A stretch of DNA of 64,000 nucleotides from Theobroma cacao. Taxonomy: Eukaryota > Streptophyta > Magnoliopsida > Malvales > Malvaceae. The stretch covers positions 2,073,664-2,137,663 of the forward strand of contig NC_030857.1 in assembly GCF_000208745.1 (NCBI RefSeq). Direction: 5' to 3'. Position numbers and translations under genes: made by a program. This document shows positions 1 to 12,245 of the stretch, piece after piece; the stretch's first letter is position 1, and each line of letters starts with the position of its first letter. The notes below the pieces were generated by a model, which worked only from the letters and a program-made list of their open reading frames with translations, made no database searches and was not told the origin of the DNA.

Positions 1-761
1 AATTAACATTAAAGTATAATGAAAAAGGCAACATCAGCAGCCTTTTGGGTTCATGGACCACCTTGGTTCACCACTGGACCAACATACTAGGCGTAATTTT
101 CAGGAACGTATTAATCATCGGATTTGAAAGTTTCCCCAAATCTCATGGTGCCCCTTTGTAAGGTCAAATGTCAACTTATAATTAGGATTAAAAAAAAAAG
201 AAAAAGGTTCTGCAGATTGGACCCACTGGCTCGAACTGTTGAGCCCATTGTAAATGGCTTAAAACGCAGTCCAAGTGAGTCCACAGACCCAATAATCAAA
301 GGCAAGCTCCTCTTGCTTTCCCTTTGGACTTTCGTGGCCCCCAAAACTAAAACTGACCCATCTAAACATCAAAAGCAAGCTTTACAGAAAACAATGAAAG
401 GTGCTACACTAGAGAATGAAGATTACTCTTAAGTAAGCGTAGGAGAGAAATGCTGCCCTGTGTTCTTTGCCTTTCAGAAGCAGCCAACTTATTTCCAACT
501 CCATCCCCCTGCAAAGAAAATTTAAGGAGATATGCTGCTACGTTAGAATGAACAGTATCAATTTACTACTTTACTCTTTGCTCTTCCTATTCAAAGTTCT
601 AACCCATGTGGCTTTTGATTTTGAACAATGAACCAACCGTAAACTATTAAGCACAATATTTCTTGTGAAGAGCAAGATACTTGGGTGTAATACACTTCAG
701 ATCACAACGAAAATCCAATACAAAAGCATGCGAGAAGTAATAATGCAAAGAGAGAGAATTG
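1..761. other. Sequence downstream of the kinesin gene
   Basis: This stretch probably holds the 3' UTR and downstream spacer of the minus-strand kinesin gene, whose likely stop is at 764-762. An open frame on the plus strand at 124-432 is lysine-rich, low in complexity and resembles nothing I know. If the weak donor-like sequence at 770 is a real splice site, a further kinesin exon could lie here, but I could not identify one. Confidence 0.4.
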
Positions 762-3700
762 TCAACTAACCCTTGGTTTGTCAAACTCATCAGCGTCCAA
801 AGTGCTGATTTCCCTCACTAGAATGGATGAAGCAGGCAAAAGCCTCCTGTTTGTGCAAATATAAAGCCAGGGTCAGATGGCAATTCCAAACACATTCATG
901 ACCAAATAATAACGTAAGGTAAGACATGTACTAGCGCCAGTGAGAAGCCACCCTACTTACCTTTTTGGCTTTTCCTTCCTTGAAGAGTTGCAGGAGGTAT
1001 CAGGTCTGATTTCAGTCTCAGGCACATACGTAAGGTCTTGCTGTTGAGTATGTTTAACTTCCTTAGGTGATACCAGCAAATCCAGTAAGTCCTAAATAGC
1101 GTAGGATATGTTGTCATAGAAAAAAGAACTAATGGCCAACTTTGACATCAGAGAATGCATCTATAAAGTAAACATGGAACAGACCCCAACCTCATTTTTC
1201 TCACCAAGCTGTTGACCTGGTTCCACAGATGCACTGCTGTCATTGCCTGAAGTGCTGACTGCCAAATGTAAAAGCCTTAAATATATTAATCATATAGAAT
1301 GGTGAAACAATAGACTGAAAGACAAGTAAATAAAACATCAACCAGAATTCAATCACAACATGGGCCAATCATAGTTTCAACCACAGGACAAATGGTAACA
1401 AGGGCCTTTCAAGATGTAAAATGTTTCACAATCGTAGTCCATAACATAAAAGTTGAGTTTCTAATTCAAACCTTTTACATCTGATTTAGGATCAAGATGC
1501 TCCGCAACCACATAATTTGACTCACTTGAATCCTCATGAATATTTCCAGTCCCAGGAAAGCTCTCATGTATCTAATTTAGACATCATTAATATATTTGTC
1601 AAAGCCATTGCGAATATGCATGGAATGTATATAATTGGCATCCTGATCTCAGAAATTGGTGGCACCCATACCTGAAAAATCTGACAATTTTCGTTTGAAA
1701 CACAAATGCTTGGAGAACTAACGTCAGCTTCAGAACTTCTCACCTGACCATCCAGTAAAAAAAATCCATCCTATCAAAGAGAAAAGAAATGAAAGGGAAA
1801 ATTTTCTTTCCATCAAAGGCAATTTCTCCAAAAAATCTACCAAAAAGAAGCCTGAGTGTCATCCCTACCATGGCCTCCGGTTCTTGCTTATCATCAATGC
1901 ATTCAAGCCCACTCAAGTTTGAAGAAGTTTTGTGACTTAATATCTTCATATACAACCAAAAATAGGTTAGATGGATAAAGCACAAAAACATGGTTAAAAC
2001 CTTTTCCATTAGATATTTAATGATAAGATATATAGAACGAGCCACTCTGATCATACACCTTAATCCCACATGACAAAGTATTATCATTTTCACAAGAGGC
2101 AAGGACCAAACTGTCTGAGGAATTCTATTTGAGAAAAAAGACAAAGTTGACCTTCTGAGTCAAAACTTTGGCGATGAAAGGGCTGTGAAAATGATAACAT
2201 CAGAGTCGGATTATAGAAAGCAATGCCTAGTTATCCATATACCTGAGAAGACATGTCCTGCTGCTGTCTTCGAACAAGGTCGCCATTTTCTGGTGAGCAA
2301 TTGCAGTTGGGAGAAAGAACTTTCACATTCCTCTGAATGTAGAATTAAGTTGTAGGTATTATAAGTAAATAATCTACTCATACTCTTTTATAGATGACAA
2401 AGAGGAGTGGACTCACGAGAAACCAGAATGATATTAAATGAACAAAAAGAAAGCAGCGAAAGTACATGGTCCTCTCCTGGAGTTGAGTCACATATTCTGA
2501 GACAGCTACTGCATTCAGAATTGATGCGATTGGAAGAATCCAAAACTGGTTTTGTCTAAACATTAAAGAAAAGTTTTCAAATATAATTATTCTCTTTGAG
2601 TTACACGGGTATTATAAGTTAATGCAAGTATGAAAAAAGTTTTATATAGATATTGTAAAACATATTCAAATATAGATAAGTTCCTACTTAAGTACATACC
2701 TCATCAAAGCTGCAAAATGTGTGTCCTTCTGAATGTACCGTGGACTCAAAATTTTCACCTACTTTAACAATGGTTGATGCCACCGAATTTTCCTTAGAGC
2801 AAGTACAGAAGGACCTCAAATTGTTGAGCTCTTTCTCCATCTCAATAGATCTTGTCTTCTCATTTCTAAGGTTTTCTTTGAGGATCTGGATTTCACTTTC
2901 TGCCACCTGATTATGACCAGAGTCTATAATTTAGTTATCAATGAAATCATGTTGAAAAAGGAAACATCAACACATCAAGCTACCCAGAACTACTACCTTC
3001 AGTTTTTCATTATGTTGCTTCAAAACACTCCATAAAGCTTTGGCAAAATTTTGCATAATCTGATGATTTCTCTCCCTCTTCATTAAGTTATCAGAGTTCA
3101 AGTTTAGAGGTGTACAGTTTTTAAATTTTGCATTGCAGATTCTCAGGTCCTCTGTGATGCAATAAGCAAACATATTAAACATTCGAAGAGGAGGCATGAG
3201 AAAGTAGATAAAGGAGCTAAGTAATGCAAATAAAAGAAGAAACTTGTAGATCGATAGAAATTAGCAAGACATATTTAACAACCTTCATCATGAAGCCGGT
3301 TTTCATCTCCAGCAATCTTTCCTTCAATCTGAAAACAAACTTAAATATGATAAATGATAAAAGGCATGCTAATAACAGTTTAGTACTGCTACAGAATAAA
3401 CAACAACGAGTTGATTTATGATGTTCATCCAAAATCACACTTCCATAACATGATGCAATGGATATGAAAACCTATTATGCGAAGTGAATATGGACTATGG
3501 ACAACCCCAAACCACTTAAATCTATAGAATTTTTGAATAGTTAATAGAAAATGCTCTAGAAATGTCAAGGAAAAAAGAGTGGCACAACAGGATATGATTT
3601 ACAGCTTTTGCATAAATACACACGGCTGACTTTCTTGAAACTAAAGTTAGGAATGTAAAATTGTATTACACAAATTCTTAATCATAGTGGACACAGGGCC

Positions 3701-6677
3701 TTAAGAAGTTGCTAATACACCTTGGTTTCCTTGCTGGATCACAAGTCAAGAGAGAGGGAGAGGGGTAGAGACTAATGCAAGAAGTACACCAGAAAGGAAG
3801 AAACGGCACCCTTAAAGAGGAAAAAAAGGTACCATGGAAGCATCACGGCTGCCAAGTTTTATTCTTTTAGGCTGCTTAGCCCTAAATGTTGTTTGGAATT
3901 GCCTCTTGTTGCAGAGAAAATTGGACTGTGCCTCAATGTTAGTGAACCTAGAAGAAAGATATGTAAATACTGCATCTTATAAGTTGTACAGGTTAAATTT
4001 CAAGTGAAACTGAGGGAAAAGGAAAACAAAAAAACAGAAAGAAATATTACTTGATTTTCATGAAAGGTGAAGCTTGTCTTAGCAAGTATGACGCATCAAG
4101 ATAGTCTTCTTCTCCAGGTTTTACTGTTAAAATCTGCCAACAGAATAAAACTTTCAACAACAGTTATATAGCTAATGAAAATAGAATAAGATAAAATGAA
4201 ATTGAAAACTGTCTTAGAACTAAGACTACAACGAAGCAAAGAGGAAAATGAAGTACTAGAAGAACAATTAGCATAGTTAATAATATGAGCAAAGCACCTA
4301 TTGACATGAAGACAACATACCAATGTCATCCTCTTCTTGCCTTCCAAATAATCTCGAAGGTACCTAGTCAGCTGTGTGAAAATAAAGTCATACTAAGTAC
4401 TAACTATCACCACTAAACAGAGGCAAAAAAAGATCATGTCATCTATCAAACAGATGTAGGTTAAAAGGGAAAAGAAGACTGTATCAAATATTTGTAACAC
4501 ATGAAGTCATCAAGGGAAGCATTACCAAAGAATTTTGAAAGTGCTTCTGCAATGCCTTCTTGGGCTTCTTTTGGTGCTCCAACAAGGACTGAAAACAGAG
4601 GTAAAGAAAAGAAAAAGAACCAGTCACACAAATGCTGAGAGAGCAAGATAGAGAGAAATAACTTGAAAGTAAGCTAAGAATGATTGAATGAACAACATAA
4701 ACTGCACTAAACATCAAGCAGATATGTAATTGAGAAAACACCGATCGAAAAGAGTCTTGAGAATGCCTTGAAGATCCAGGAAACAAGTTGAAGGCGCTTA
4801 CTCTTAGGCATAAACCAAAAACCATCGATGTGTTGTTGATAAAATTGCTCTCTGCCAATCTTGTTCCCTGCAATAAAATATTTGTTTCAAAAAGCTTACA
4901 AGAAACTTTCATTAACATTGACCTTTTGTATCACTAAATCAACTCCCTCAAAATAGTTAAGTATCCAATATCAATCCAACTGCTCATGATTGAAATTTGT
5001 GCCTTTGAACTGCATGCAAAAATTAAAATGAACACACAAATACTTTTGAACTGGTGCTGACAGTGTGCCTACATGTTACTATATCACACATAGCTCATTC
5101 TTTAAAGAAGTTTCTAGCTGAAAAGGTAGTTACATTACAACCAAACCTTAAAGCAGACAAAACGGAATACCTGATTCCCAGTCCGTTTTTCTCTTTCAGC
5201 TCCAGCAAGGTCAACAATAGATAAAACAGTAGAATTTGATTGCTCATCAGTTTCTGCATCAGAACTATCAATACCTCTGCGAATGTTGATGATGCACTGT
5301 GAACGGCTGCAAGTATGCCAGCCAATAATCATATCAGTAAAAGTTGCATTTCAATCTATTCAAATTACATAATGTTAAGTAATCATATACTAAAAATGAT
5401 AGTGTAATTAGTCATTCACCTTGACTGGCTGTTGGCATTTGTCATAGCTGTCGAACGTTTCAGAAGAGCACGACCTATTAACTGCTCTGCCCCCGCAACA
5501 TCATGAACAAGAACCTGTTTGCATGATTAAGGAAACACCACATCCATTAATTAATTTCCATCATGAATAATATTGAATATATATTTTAAAAAAACAAACC
5601 CAACCTCTTGAAGCCCTTTTATGGCTGATTGCTGCATAGATAAATCCTGTCCATCCGAGGTTAAATCACATATCCTCTCAGCTTTGCCTCGCTCAGCACA
5701 TATTTCAAAAATCGATAAGTAAAATCGCCTGCAAAGACATTATACCAACAAGAAGTGGTTAACACAATGTAAAATGTTTCATTTATTGATAAACATTTCC
5801 ATTTTTAAGTTGGGAGGTCCTGAATCACCGTGAGGACTGAGAGCTACACGCTGGAGCGGGCTTGAAAATCCGTTGGAGAGCTAGAGGAACCATACCAGGC
5901 TCCCTGGCACTCCCAAAAACTGTATGAGTCTTGCCGGAGCCGGTTGACCCCAATGCCGCCAACATTCCGCTTTTACCCCTGAGGAAATCCTCAACCAACG
6001 GGTTCACCATCTTCTCGTACACTTCACTCTACAAAAAGTTTCCGAAACCAAATGTATCAGAATAGAATAAAAATTAGAAAGTAATCATATCAAAATAAAA
6101 TAATTTTAGAAAGAAAATAGTATACCTGAGTCGAGTCAGCTGAAAATACGTAAGAAAAACCTTCGTAAACCTCCGATTTTATCCGTTTGGATTCTTGTAG
6201 CGGCAAAGGAGGAGATAATGTAACCGAGTGACAATCCTCGCTCACCGTTACACAACTCTCGTTATTTTTCTTCTTTGAATTTTTCTTCTCTCTCACGCTG
6301 TCTTTTTTCGATGGATTTTGAGGCCAAACGTTTTTTGTCCTCGAGCTTGGATTTTGATCTCCTACATTTTTGGTTGAGCCTTTAAGAGGCACGAGAGGAC
6401 GAATTCTCAAATAGACTCTGAGGTTTTCGGCGATTGAATCTTGGGACCGTGACTGTGAGGCGGCGGTAACGGTGACTGTGGGGGGAGCATTTTGGGGAAT
6501 TTCTTCGGAGAGAATGTCTTGAATCGGAAAAGAAGAAATTGGAGGTAATTTAGAGGATGACGTGGAGTGGGAGGGAAGTTGAGGGGGATTGGTTAACGGA
6601 GTAGCCCTAGCCTTCCGGTAAGGGTTTCGCCGGACGGTGACGCTGGATGGACACCGTGGAGGACTCTTCGACTCCAT
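762..6677 (-). CDS. Kinesin-like motor protein, kinesin-6 (KIN-6) type
   Basis: This is a microtubule motor ATPase, read as many GT-AG exons. Exons 1-13 are 6677-6126, 6028-5829, 5728-5605, 5514-5420, 5306-5171, 4867-4802, 4588-4526, 4371-4321, 4133-4051, 3947-3833, 3328-3283, 3151-2997 and 2906-2700; phases agree throughout. A further exon is 2332-2243, smaller exons are likely near 2560-2460, 1930-1870, 1570-1475 and 1260-1190, and the last two are 1091-961 and 846-762. A basic, serine/proline-rich N-terminus of about 100 residues precedes the motor. The P-loop GSTGSGKT is at residues 211-218, switch I reads SSRSQ at 323-327 and switch II reads DLAGAE at 356-361. The rear encodes a charged, coiled-coil-like stalk (exons 12-13) and a tail ending in LLPASS...KPRVS. 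Arabidopsis AT1G20060 is the probable orthologue by family and position. The mid-tail exons are the uncertain part. Confidence 0.88.
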
Positions 6678-6845
6678 TGTTTCTCTTTTTTTTCCTTCCT
6701 GCTGTCACTCTGTTTCGAAACAAAAATGGCGGAAAATGTGCTTTTGAATTCGGGAAAGTCAAATGTACAAACGTGCTAGGGGCAAGTATTAATTAATTGG
6801 TAATTACCAAAAAGAACAAAAACAAAATAAAATGATTAAATGGAA
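6678..6845 (-). promoter_or_regulatory. Kinesin 5' leader and proximal promoter
   Basis: Only about 170 bases separate the kinesin start codon at 6677 from the long inverted-arm element starting near 6846. The leader next to the ATG is purine-rich on the coding strand. I could not assign a definite TATA box. Any upstream control of the kinesin must therefore lie in, or be passed through, the inserted element. Confidence 0.4.
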
Positions 6846-8895
6846 ATTGGTCAAACAAAACCCGTTCAGTCTCTATACTTTTTAATTTTATTCAATTTAA
6901 TCTTTATATTAAAAATTAAAATAATTTAATTTTTTAATTTTAAAAATTATATCAATTTAATCTCTCCTTTTAACGACATTCAATTTTACTATTAAAAAAT
7001 AACGTTAACGATGATGTTGTGTTAAGATGATGACATATTGTGCCACGTGACACTTAGTGATAACGTGGTAATACCATGTGACATTATATGATGTTGTGAT
7101 AGTGCTGACATGGCATTGACATACTGACGTGGCATTGTCACGTAGCAAATCATACAAATTTTGAAAAAAAAATTCTATTACGTCATAGGGATTAAATTGA
7201 ACAAAAATATATAGTACAATAATTAATTGAATAAAATTGAGATGTTGAAAGATTAAATTGAAAAAAATATTTGAAAAGTACAAATCTTTAAATAGATTAT
7301 TTATATGTTTATCAATAAGCTAAATATTTAAGTGTAAAAAAATTATAGTATCAAAAAATATATAAATATTTTCTTATTTGATTATTTGATTATAAAATAT
7401 GTAAATTAATTTATCTGTTTTACAAAAATTAAGTTTGAATTCTCCTTCAATAAAAAAAATTTGAAAAATTTCATACCTAAAGTCAAATTTAAATGAATAA
7501 CTTGCATTACGTTAAAATAAAATAATATAAAATAACTAAATATATTGATTTAATTACAACTTTCACAATTTACAAATACACATTCTTTTGAAATTATTCA
7601 ACACTTATCCAATTAACATTTTATTTAAATTTACTCAAATTAACAAAATATGTTGATTTAGTTACAACTTTCACAATTTATAAATACACATTCTTTTGCA
7701 AGTATTCAACTTTTACTCAATTTACCTTCTATTTAAATTTACGTAAAAATTCTTATAAAATGATTTTATTTAAATTCAAATACCACAATCAAATTTTGTT
7801 AAATTTAAATTTAAATTATTAATATGGATCTACAAAAAAATTATTAATAAAATAAAATGGTACAAATATTTACAATTATATTGAATTTTATCAACCATAA
7901 ATACAATCTTTAATATAGAAATTTTCAACTTAAAAAATATAACTTGAAATATAAAATAAAATAAAACATAAAAATTAATAAAAATTAAAATAATAAAACT
8001 CATATTCTATGATTGTAATTAGAGGTTTGTCATATTCAAATTAAGTAAGTCAAAATGAATGATTATTTTTATAATCATCACTAACTCTATATCTCTGTTT
8101 CTCATTTTTTTAAAAGAAAAAAAAAACTAAATCAACATATTTTGTTAATTTGAGTTTAACTAAAGTTAAAAACTAAGTTAAATAAATTTTAAATTTTTAT
8201 ACTATTATAAATAGAAGATAAAAATTTATTTAGTCATTTTATATTATTTTATCTTAATGTAATATAAGTTATTTATCTAAATTTAACTTTAGATATGAAA
8301 TTTTTTTCAATTTCTTTTTATAGAATGAGTATTCAAACTTAAGTTTTGTAAAAAATATAAATTAATTTACATATTCTATAATCAAATAATCAAGTAAGAA
8401 AATATATATTTTAACATTATAAATCTTAAATATTTAGCTTATTAATAAGTGTATCAATAATTTATTTAAAGATTTGTATTTTTAAAATATTTTTTTAATT
8501 TAGTCCCTCAACATCTCAATTGTGTTCAATTTAGTCCATGTACTATATATTTTTTTACAATTTAATCCTTTTGAATTGGTAAAATTTTTTATTGAATTTT
8601 TTTTTGATCTACCATATGGCATTGCCATGTCAGCATGCTAATGTCATGTCATCGTATAGTGCCACATGACATTACCACGTCATCACTCACGCACCACGTG
8701 GCATGCCACGTCATCAAAATGCGACACATCAATCCCGATGTTATTTTTTAACGGTAAAATTAGATGCTGATAGGATGAGAGACTAAATTGATGCAATTCT
8801 CAAATTTAAGAACCTAAATTGCTTATATTTTAAATACAGAGATTAAATTGAACAAAATTAAAAAATACAAAAGCTAGAGAGGTCTTTTGACCAAT
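6846..8895. mobile_element. Non-autonomous DNA element with long terminal inverted arms
   Basis: The outer ends are ATTGGTC at 6846 and its complement GACCAAT ending at 8895. From these points about 700-800 bases of the left arm (6846 to about 7660) read as an imperfect reverse complement of the right arm (about 8126-8895). By eye the match runs through the Pu-rich 'attaaattgaac' block, a block rich in CACGTG and TGACGT-like motifs, and an AT-rich inner section. No transposase frame is present. Long arms of this kind are typical of Mutator-like or fold-back elements, but I could not find a clean target-site duplication, so the superfamily is not assigned. Confidence 0.8.
7541..7750. repeat. 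Two tandem copies of a ~109-bp unit inside the inverted-arm element
   Basis: The segment beginning at 7541 (tgatttaattacaactttca and following, through 'aaatacacattcttttg') recurs at about 7650 with few changes. The unit is about 109 bases. Its start coincides with the point where the left arm passes into the loop, so the duplication lengthens one side of the element only. Confidence 0.75.
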
Positions 8896-10134
8896 CGAAA
8901 TTTCTTCTTCCCCATATTTCAGTTCAATCTCATCATAGAATGATTATTTTAATTTATTTGATCAATCTAAACTATTATTATTAGTTACTACTTAAAATAT
9001 ATTAATACATGTTTTTTAATAAAATTTGTTTTGTGTATATTTCTATATAATTTATTATTTAAACTTTATTTTTGTTGGTTTTTATCGTTGTTTTAGCTTT
9101 TGAAAATATTTAATTAGTTGACATTTGTGTATAATATCTTTTGTGGTGAAGATATTTTGGTGACTATATGGGTTTTAAATGTTTTATTTTTGATGAAACA
9201 AGAAAAAATTAGGTGAATTTTGATTCAAAAGTAAAATTAAATACATCAAATTAATTGAGCCTTTGGAGAGCAGTGAGCTTCCAGGCTAATTAATACTAAT
9301 GCCATGTAATTCATGTACGGTTTCTTTTCACTTAATATTACTAATGATAATTGGGCTTTATAGAAAGCCCAAATTTATTCGAGTTTAATTTCAATTCTCA
9401 AATTGTGCCTGGCTAGCATACAGGACCAAAAACAATGGGCTTAAGACGAAAAAGGAAACAAGCAAGACGTGGTTTGCTTTATCTATGTCTAACACATAGT
9501 ATTAAATACTATTAATGTGATTGGGTAGCACTTGTCACCTAATCAAGACTCTTTAGGGCCTTATTTTAATTTATTAAAGGTTTAAACTGGTTTTTATAAC
9601 TGTAACTTATATGTTAATATGTATAGTATAGTATGGGGTTAATTGGAATTAATTTTTGGCTTTTAAATTGAAGTTTGCATTTGTTTTAAATTTTTTATAT
9701 ATTGTATTTTCATAAAGTTTGATAATAATTGGTTGAAAAAAAAAATTATTCTACTGATAGGTTTTTTGAGCTTTAGTTATTACGGACCTGTTGGGTCTTG
9801 GTTTTTATAGGTACAATATTTATGTTGATTTTTATGGTAAATTCGTGTTGGGTGACTTATCAATTTCTTGGTTTTTATACTGAAATTTATACTTGTTTTT
9901 GAGTTTGTATATTGATATTTTTTAAGTTTATTAAAAATTATTGAATTAAAAGAAATATTATATCGATAAAAGGTTGGTAAAAGTTAAATTATTGAATAAC
10001 AATATGGGTTGATATATTTGGGACAATTTCTTAATTTTAGGTGTTGAATCAAAAGAAAAATATTATGACAGTTTAACGGTGGAGAAAACTAAGTTAAACG
10101 ATGTTATGAGTTAGTGCTTGATGGTTGTTACATT
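8896..10134. other. AT-rich intergenic DNA
   Basis: No gene is recognisable. The stretch is T-rich on the plus strand and includes loosely repeated segments built around 'ggtttttata' at about 9580-9730 and 9790-9930. A 30-base match to the CLAVATA1 kinase exon is reported separately. Confidence 0.5.
9258..9287 (-). pseudogene. Isolated 30-bp fragment of a CLV1-type kinase exon
   Basis: These 30 bases match 20786-20815 inside the CLAVATA1-type gene at 29 of 30 positions, in the same orientation. On the minus strand they encode the [10 protein letters not shown] segment that lies just inside the membrane in this receptor family. Similarity stops sharply on both sides. It may be filler DNA from break repair or the last remnant of a longer copy, and its source could also be another receptor kinase with the same conserved motif. 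Confidence 0.6.
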
Positions 10135-10629
10135 TAACTGCTGGTTCCATAATAAGTTCCTTCTCATCAGTGACCTAGACCTTCATTCCTGGCATATAAT
10201 GAAATCAACAATATGTATAACTCAATAAAATTTTGTGCTATAATTACAAGGGAGAAGAAAAAGAACAAAACACAGACTCGTGCATCTGAGCAAGGATATA
10301 AGCAAGCAACATCAGAACCACATAATTTGAAGCCTAATGGCCATTGTTCAGACTCATTTTCCTTACAGACCCTGACAGTCAAGTTTTATGGAAGTTGGAG
10401 TAATCTCAGTTATGCAAAACTTTATTTCAATCTGAAAATTAGTTGTTTGTCACATAGCAAATGAGAGGGTTATACATCAAAATCCAAAATCTAGTCTAAA
10501 GCAAAACCAAGACATCTAGCATGCTGCATTCTTTTCAATCTAAAGTCCTACACCTGTGAAAACGAGATTTTAAAAATGACAACGTTTCTATCATGATTAT
10601 CACAATAATCTAACACCTTGAATAAGTAT

Positions 10630-11405
10630 CTTTCCTTTTTTTTTTTTTAAGATTAAAGAGGGTCATTTCATTATATAGAACTATTACTTGCAAAAACAGA
10701 CAATTATCAACTGGTGTTCCTCTCTCCAGTTAAACTGTCCTAGGATGGCTTACAAAAAAAAGCCATGACAGCAACCTATTATACTGTACACAGAACAAGA
10801 GTCCACCACCCTGCTATCAGACTTGGAACAATCAACAAGACAATTATCAACAGGTAACCTTCTTAGAACAGCAACATAAATCTGAGCAAGGCAAACAACA
10901 CACTCAAAACAGTAAACCACAAAAACCACTGCAAAAGAACAAGCAAGGCTAAGAAACATGTCTTACGGCCTATTTCTTGTTCTTACTTCTCCTGGGACCG
11001 TTCAAGGAACAAAATTCCTCTTGATCTCTCATTTCTTGTCACCATGGTGTTAAGAAGTTAAGGGTAAATGCACAGTAAGTCATTGGATCTATCCACACCC
11101 GACTTGGCCAGATTATCAGCTTTGTCATTTCCTGACCTTGGAATATATGTAATCTGCCAGCCAAGAGTTTTTCCTCGAAGGGCTTTGATTTTTAGAATCA
11201 ATTGCCTCAAATACCAGGGTGGGGAATCTGGATTGTCAATCCAAGTAATGGCGTTCTTGGAGTCACATTCTATGATGACGCCACCTGAAGACACTCAAGC
11301 AGAAGCAATAAAGATCAATAATGCCTCTCGAATAGCTAGAACTTCAGCTAGGTTCGCATTCCCCCACCCCGCTTTCTTGGAGAAAATCGCTTTAACAGTC
11401 CCCGT
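10630..11405 (-). mobile_element. 5'-truncated LINE fragment with RNase H domain and poly(A) tail
   Basis: On the minus strand, 11405-11058 encodes an RNase H domain of the type at the C-terminus of plant LINE polyproteins. Visible parts are a NLAEVLAIREAL helix, the IIECDSKNAI strand with its acidic residue, and a RSGNDKADNLAKSG motif near the end. One in-frame stop (TGA at 11297-11295) interrupts the domain. About 420 bases of 3' untranslated sequence follow and end in a run of about 14 As, seen as Ts near 10635-10650. Most of the element, including reverse transcriptase, is missing, as expected of a 5'-truncated insertion. The flanks carry similar but imperfect 'tatctttcc'/'catctcc' sequences that may be the target duplication. 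Confidence 0.85.
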
Positions 11406-12245
11406 GTCATCTCCTTTGCATGCAGAAAAGAATTCAGATCAAGTGATTGTTTTATAAGAACATGCTTGACAAGCCGTATGCAGTTGAGGATATGTTTGTA
11501 GAATGTATAGAAGCATGTGTCCAAGACAGAGAAGTCAACCTTGAAAAGTTGGTGGTAGGGTACCCAGGGTAAATGTTTCGAATTCAACTGACTGAATTTT
11601 GTATTTTGGAATTTGCTCAACGATGATGGGCTTTTCTATAGTCTTGGCAGCGTTGCAGATTGCCTAGAAAACTTGGAAGTGTCAACAATCAGTAAGGAAT
11701 TCAAAAAAGCAAGGCCAAACAAATATTCTATCCATAACAGGTCAAAGATCATTGCAGTTACACGTACCGTATCCAGATAAGGCCACATGTTCTTAATGAT
11801 TTTGTTAATCCAGTCAACCTTCGAAGAAACAAAACAGTTACAACCTTGTTGCATAACTTAATACACTTGAGACCAAACATATGGAAATGCCTGGAAAAAG
11901 AAATAAGAAATCATTTCAGAGAATAACATACACGGTCAAAATCTGGATTTTTAACCCACAAGGGAATCTCCCGAAACAACCACTGCAAAGTTTTTGAGTC
12001 TTCCTGGACCAAAGGCCGAATTTGGGGATCCTGAACATGACATGTTAATAACCAAAAGAAACAATACAACCATCATATCAATGGTTCAAAAGGCTGGATC
12101 ATAACATTGGAGACAATCTATATCGTTGTTCTGCTCAATTTAAAATGCTCAGTGAGATATGTTCCCACCATTTACAGAACAACCAAAAAAAGAACAGAGG
12201 AAGTAAGAAAGAAAGAGGAAAAGAGTTCACATGTTCAGAGAAATT

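Noticed and set aside
1740..2144. Open frame of 134 codons on the minus strand
   Set aside because: It overlaps introns and small tail exons of the kinesin gene, and its residues are a random mix rich in F, I and L.
11636..11854. Possible separate gene encoding a WINKIIKNMWPYLDT segment
   Set aside because: It is exon 3 plus intron of the duplicated synaptotagmin fragment, not an independent gene.
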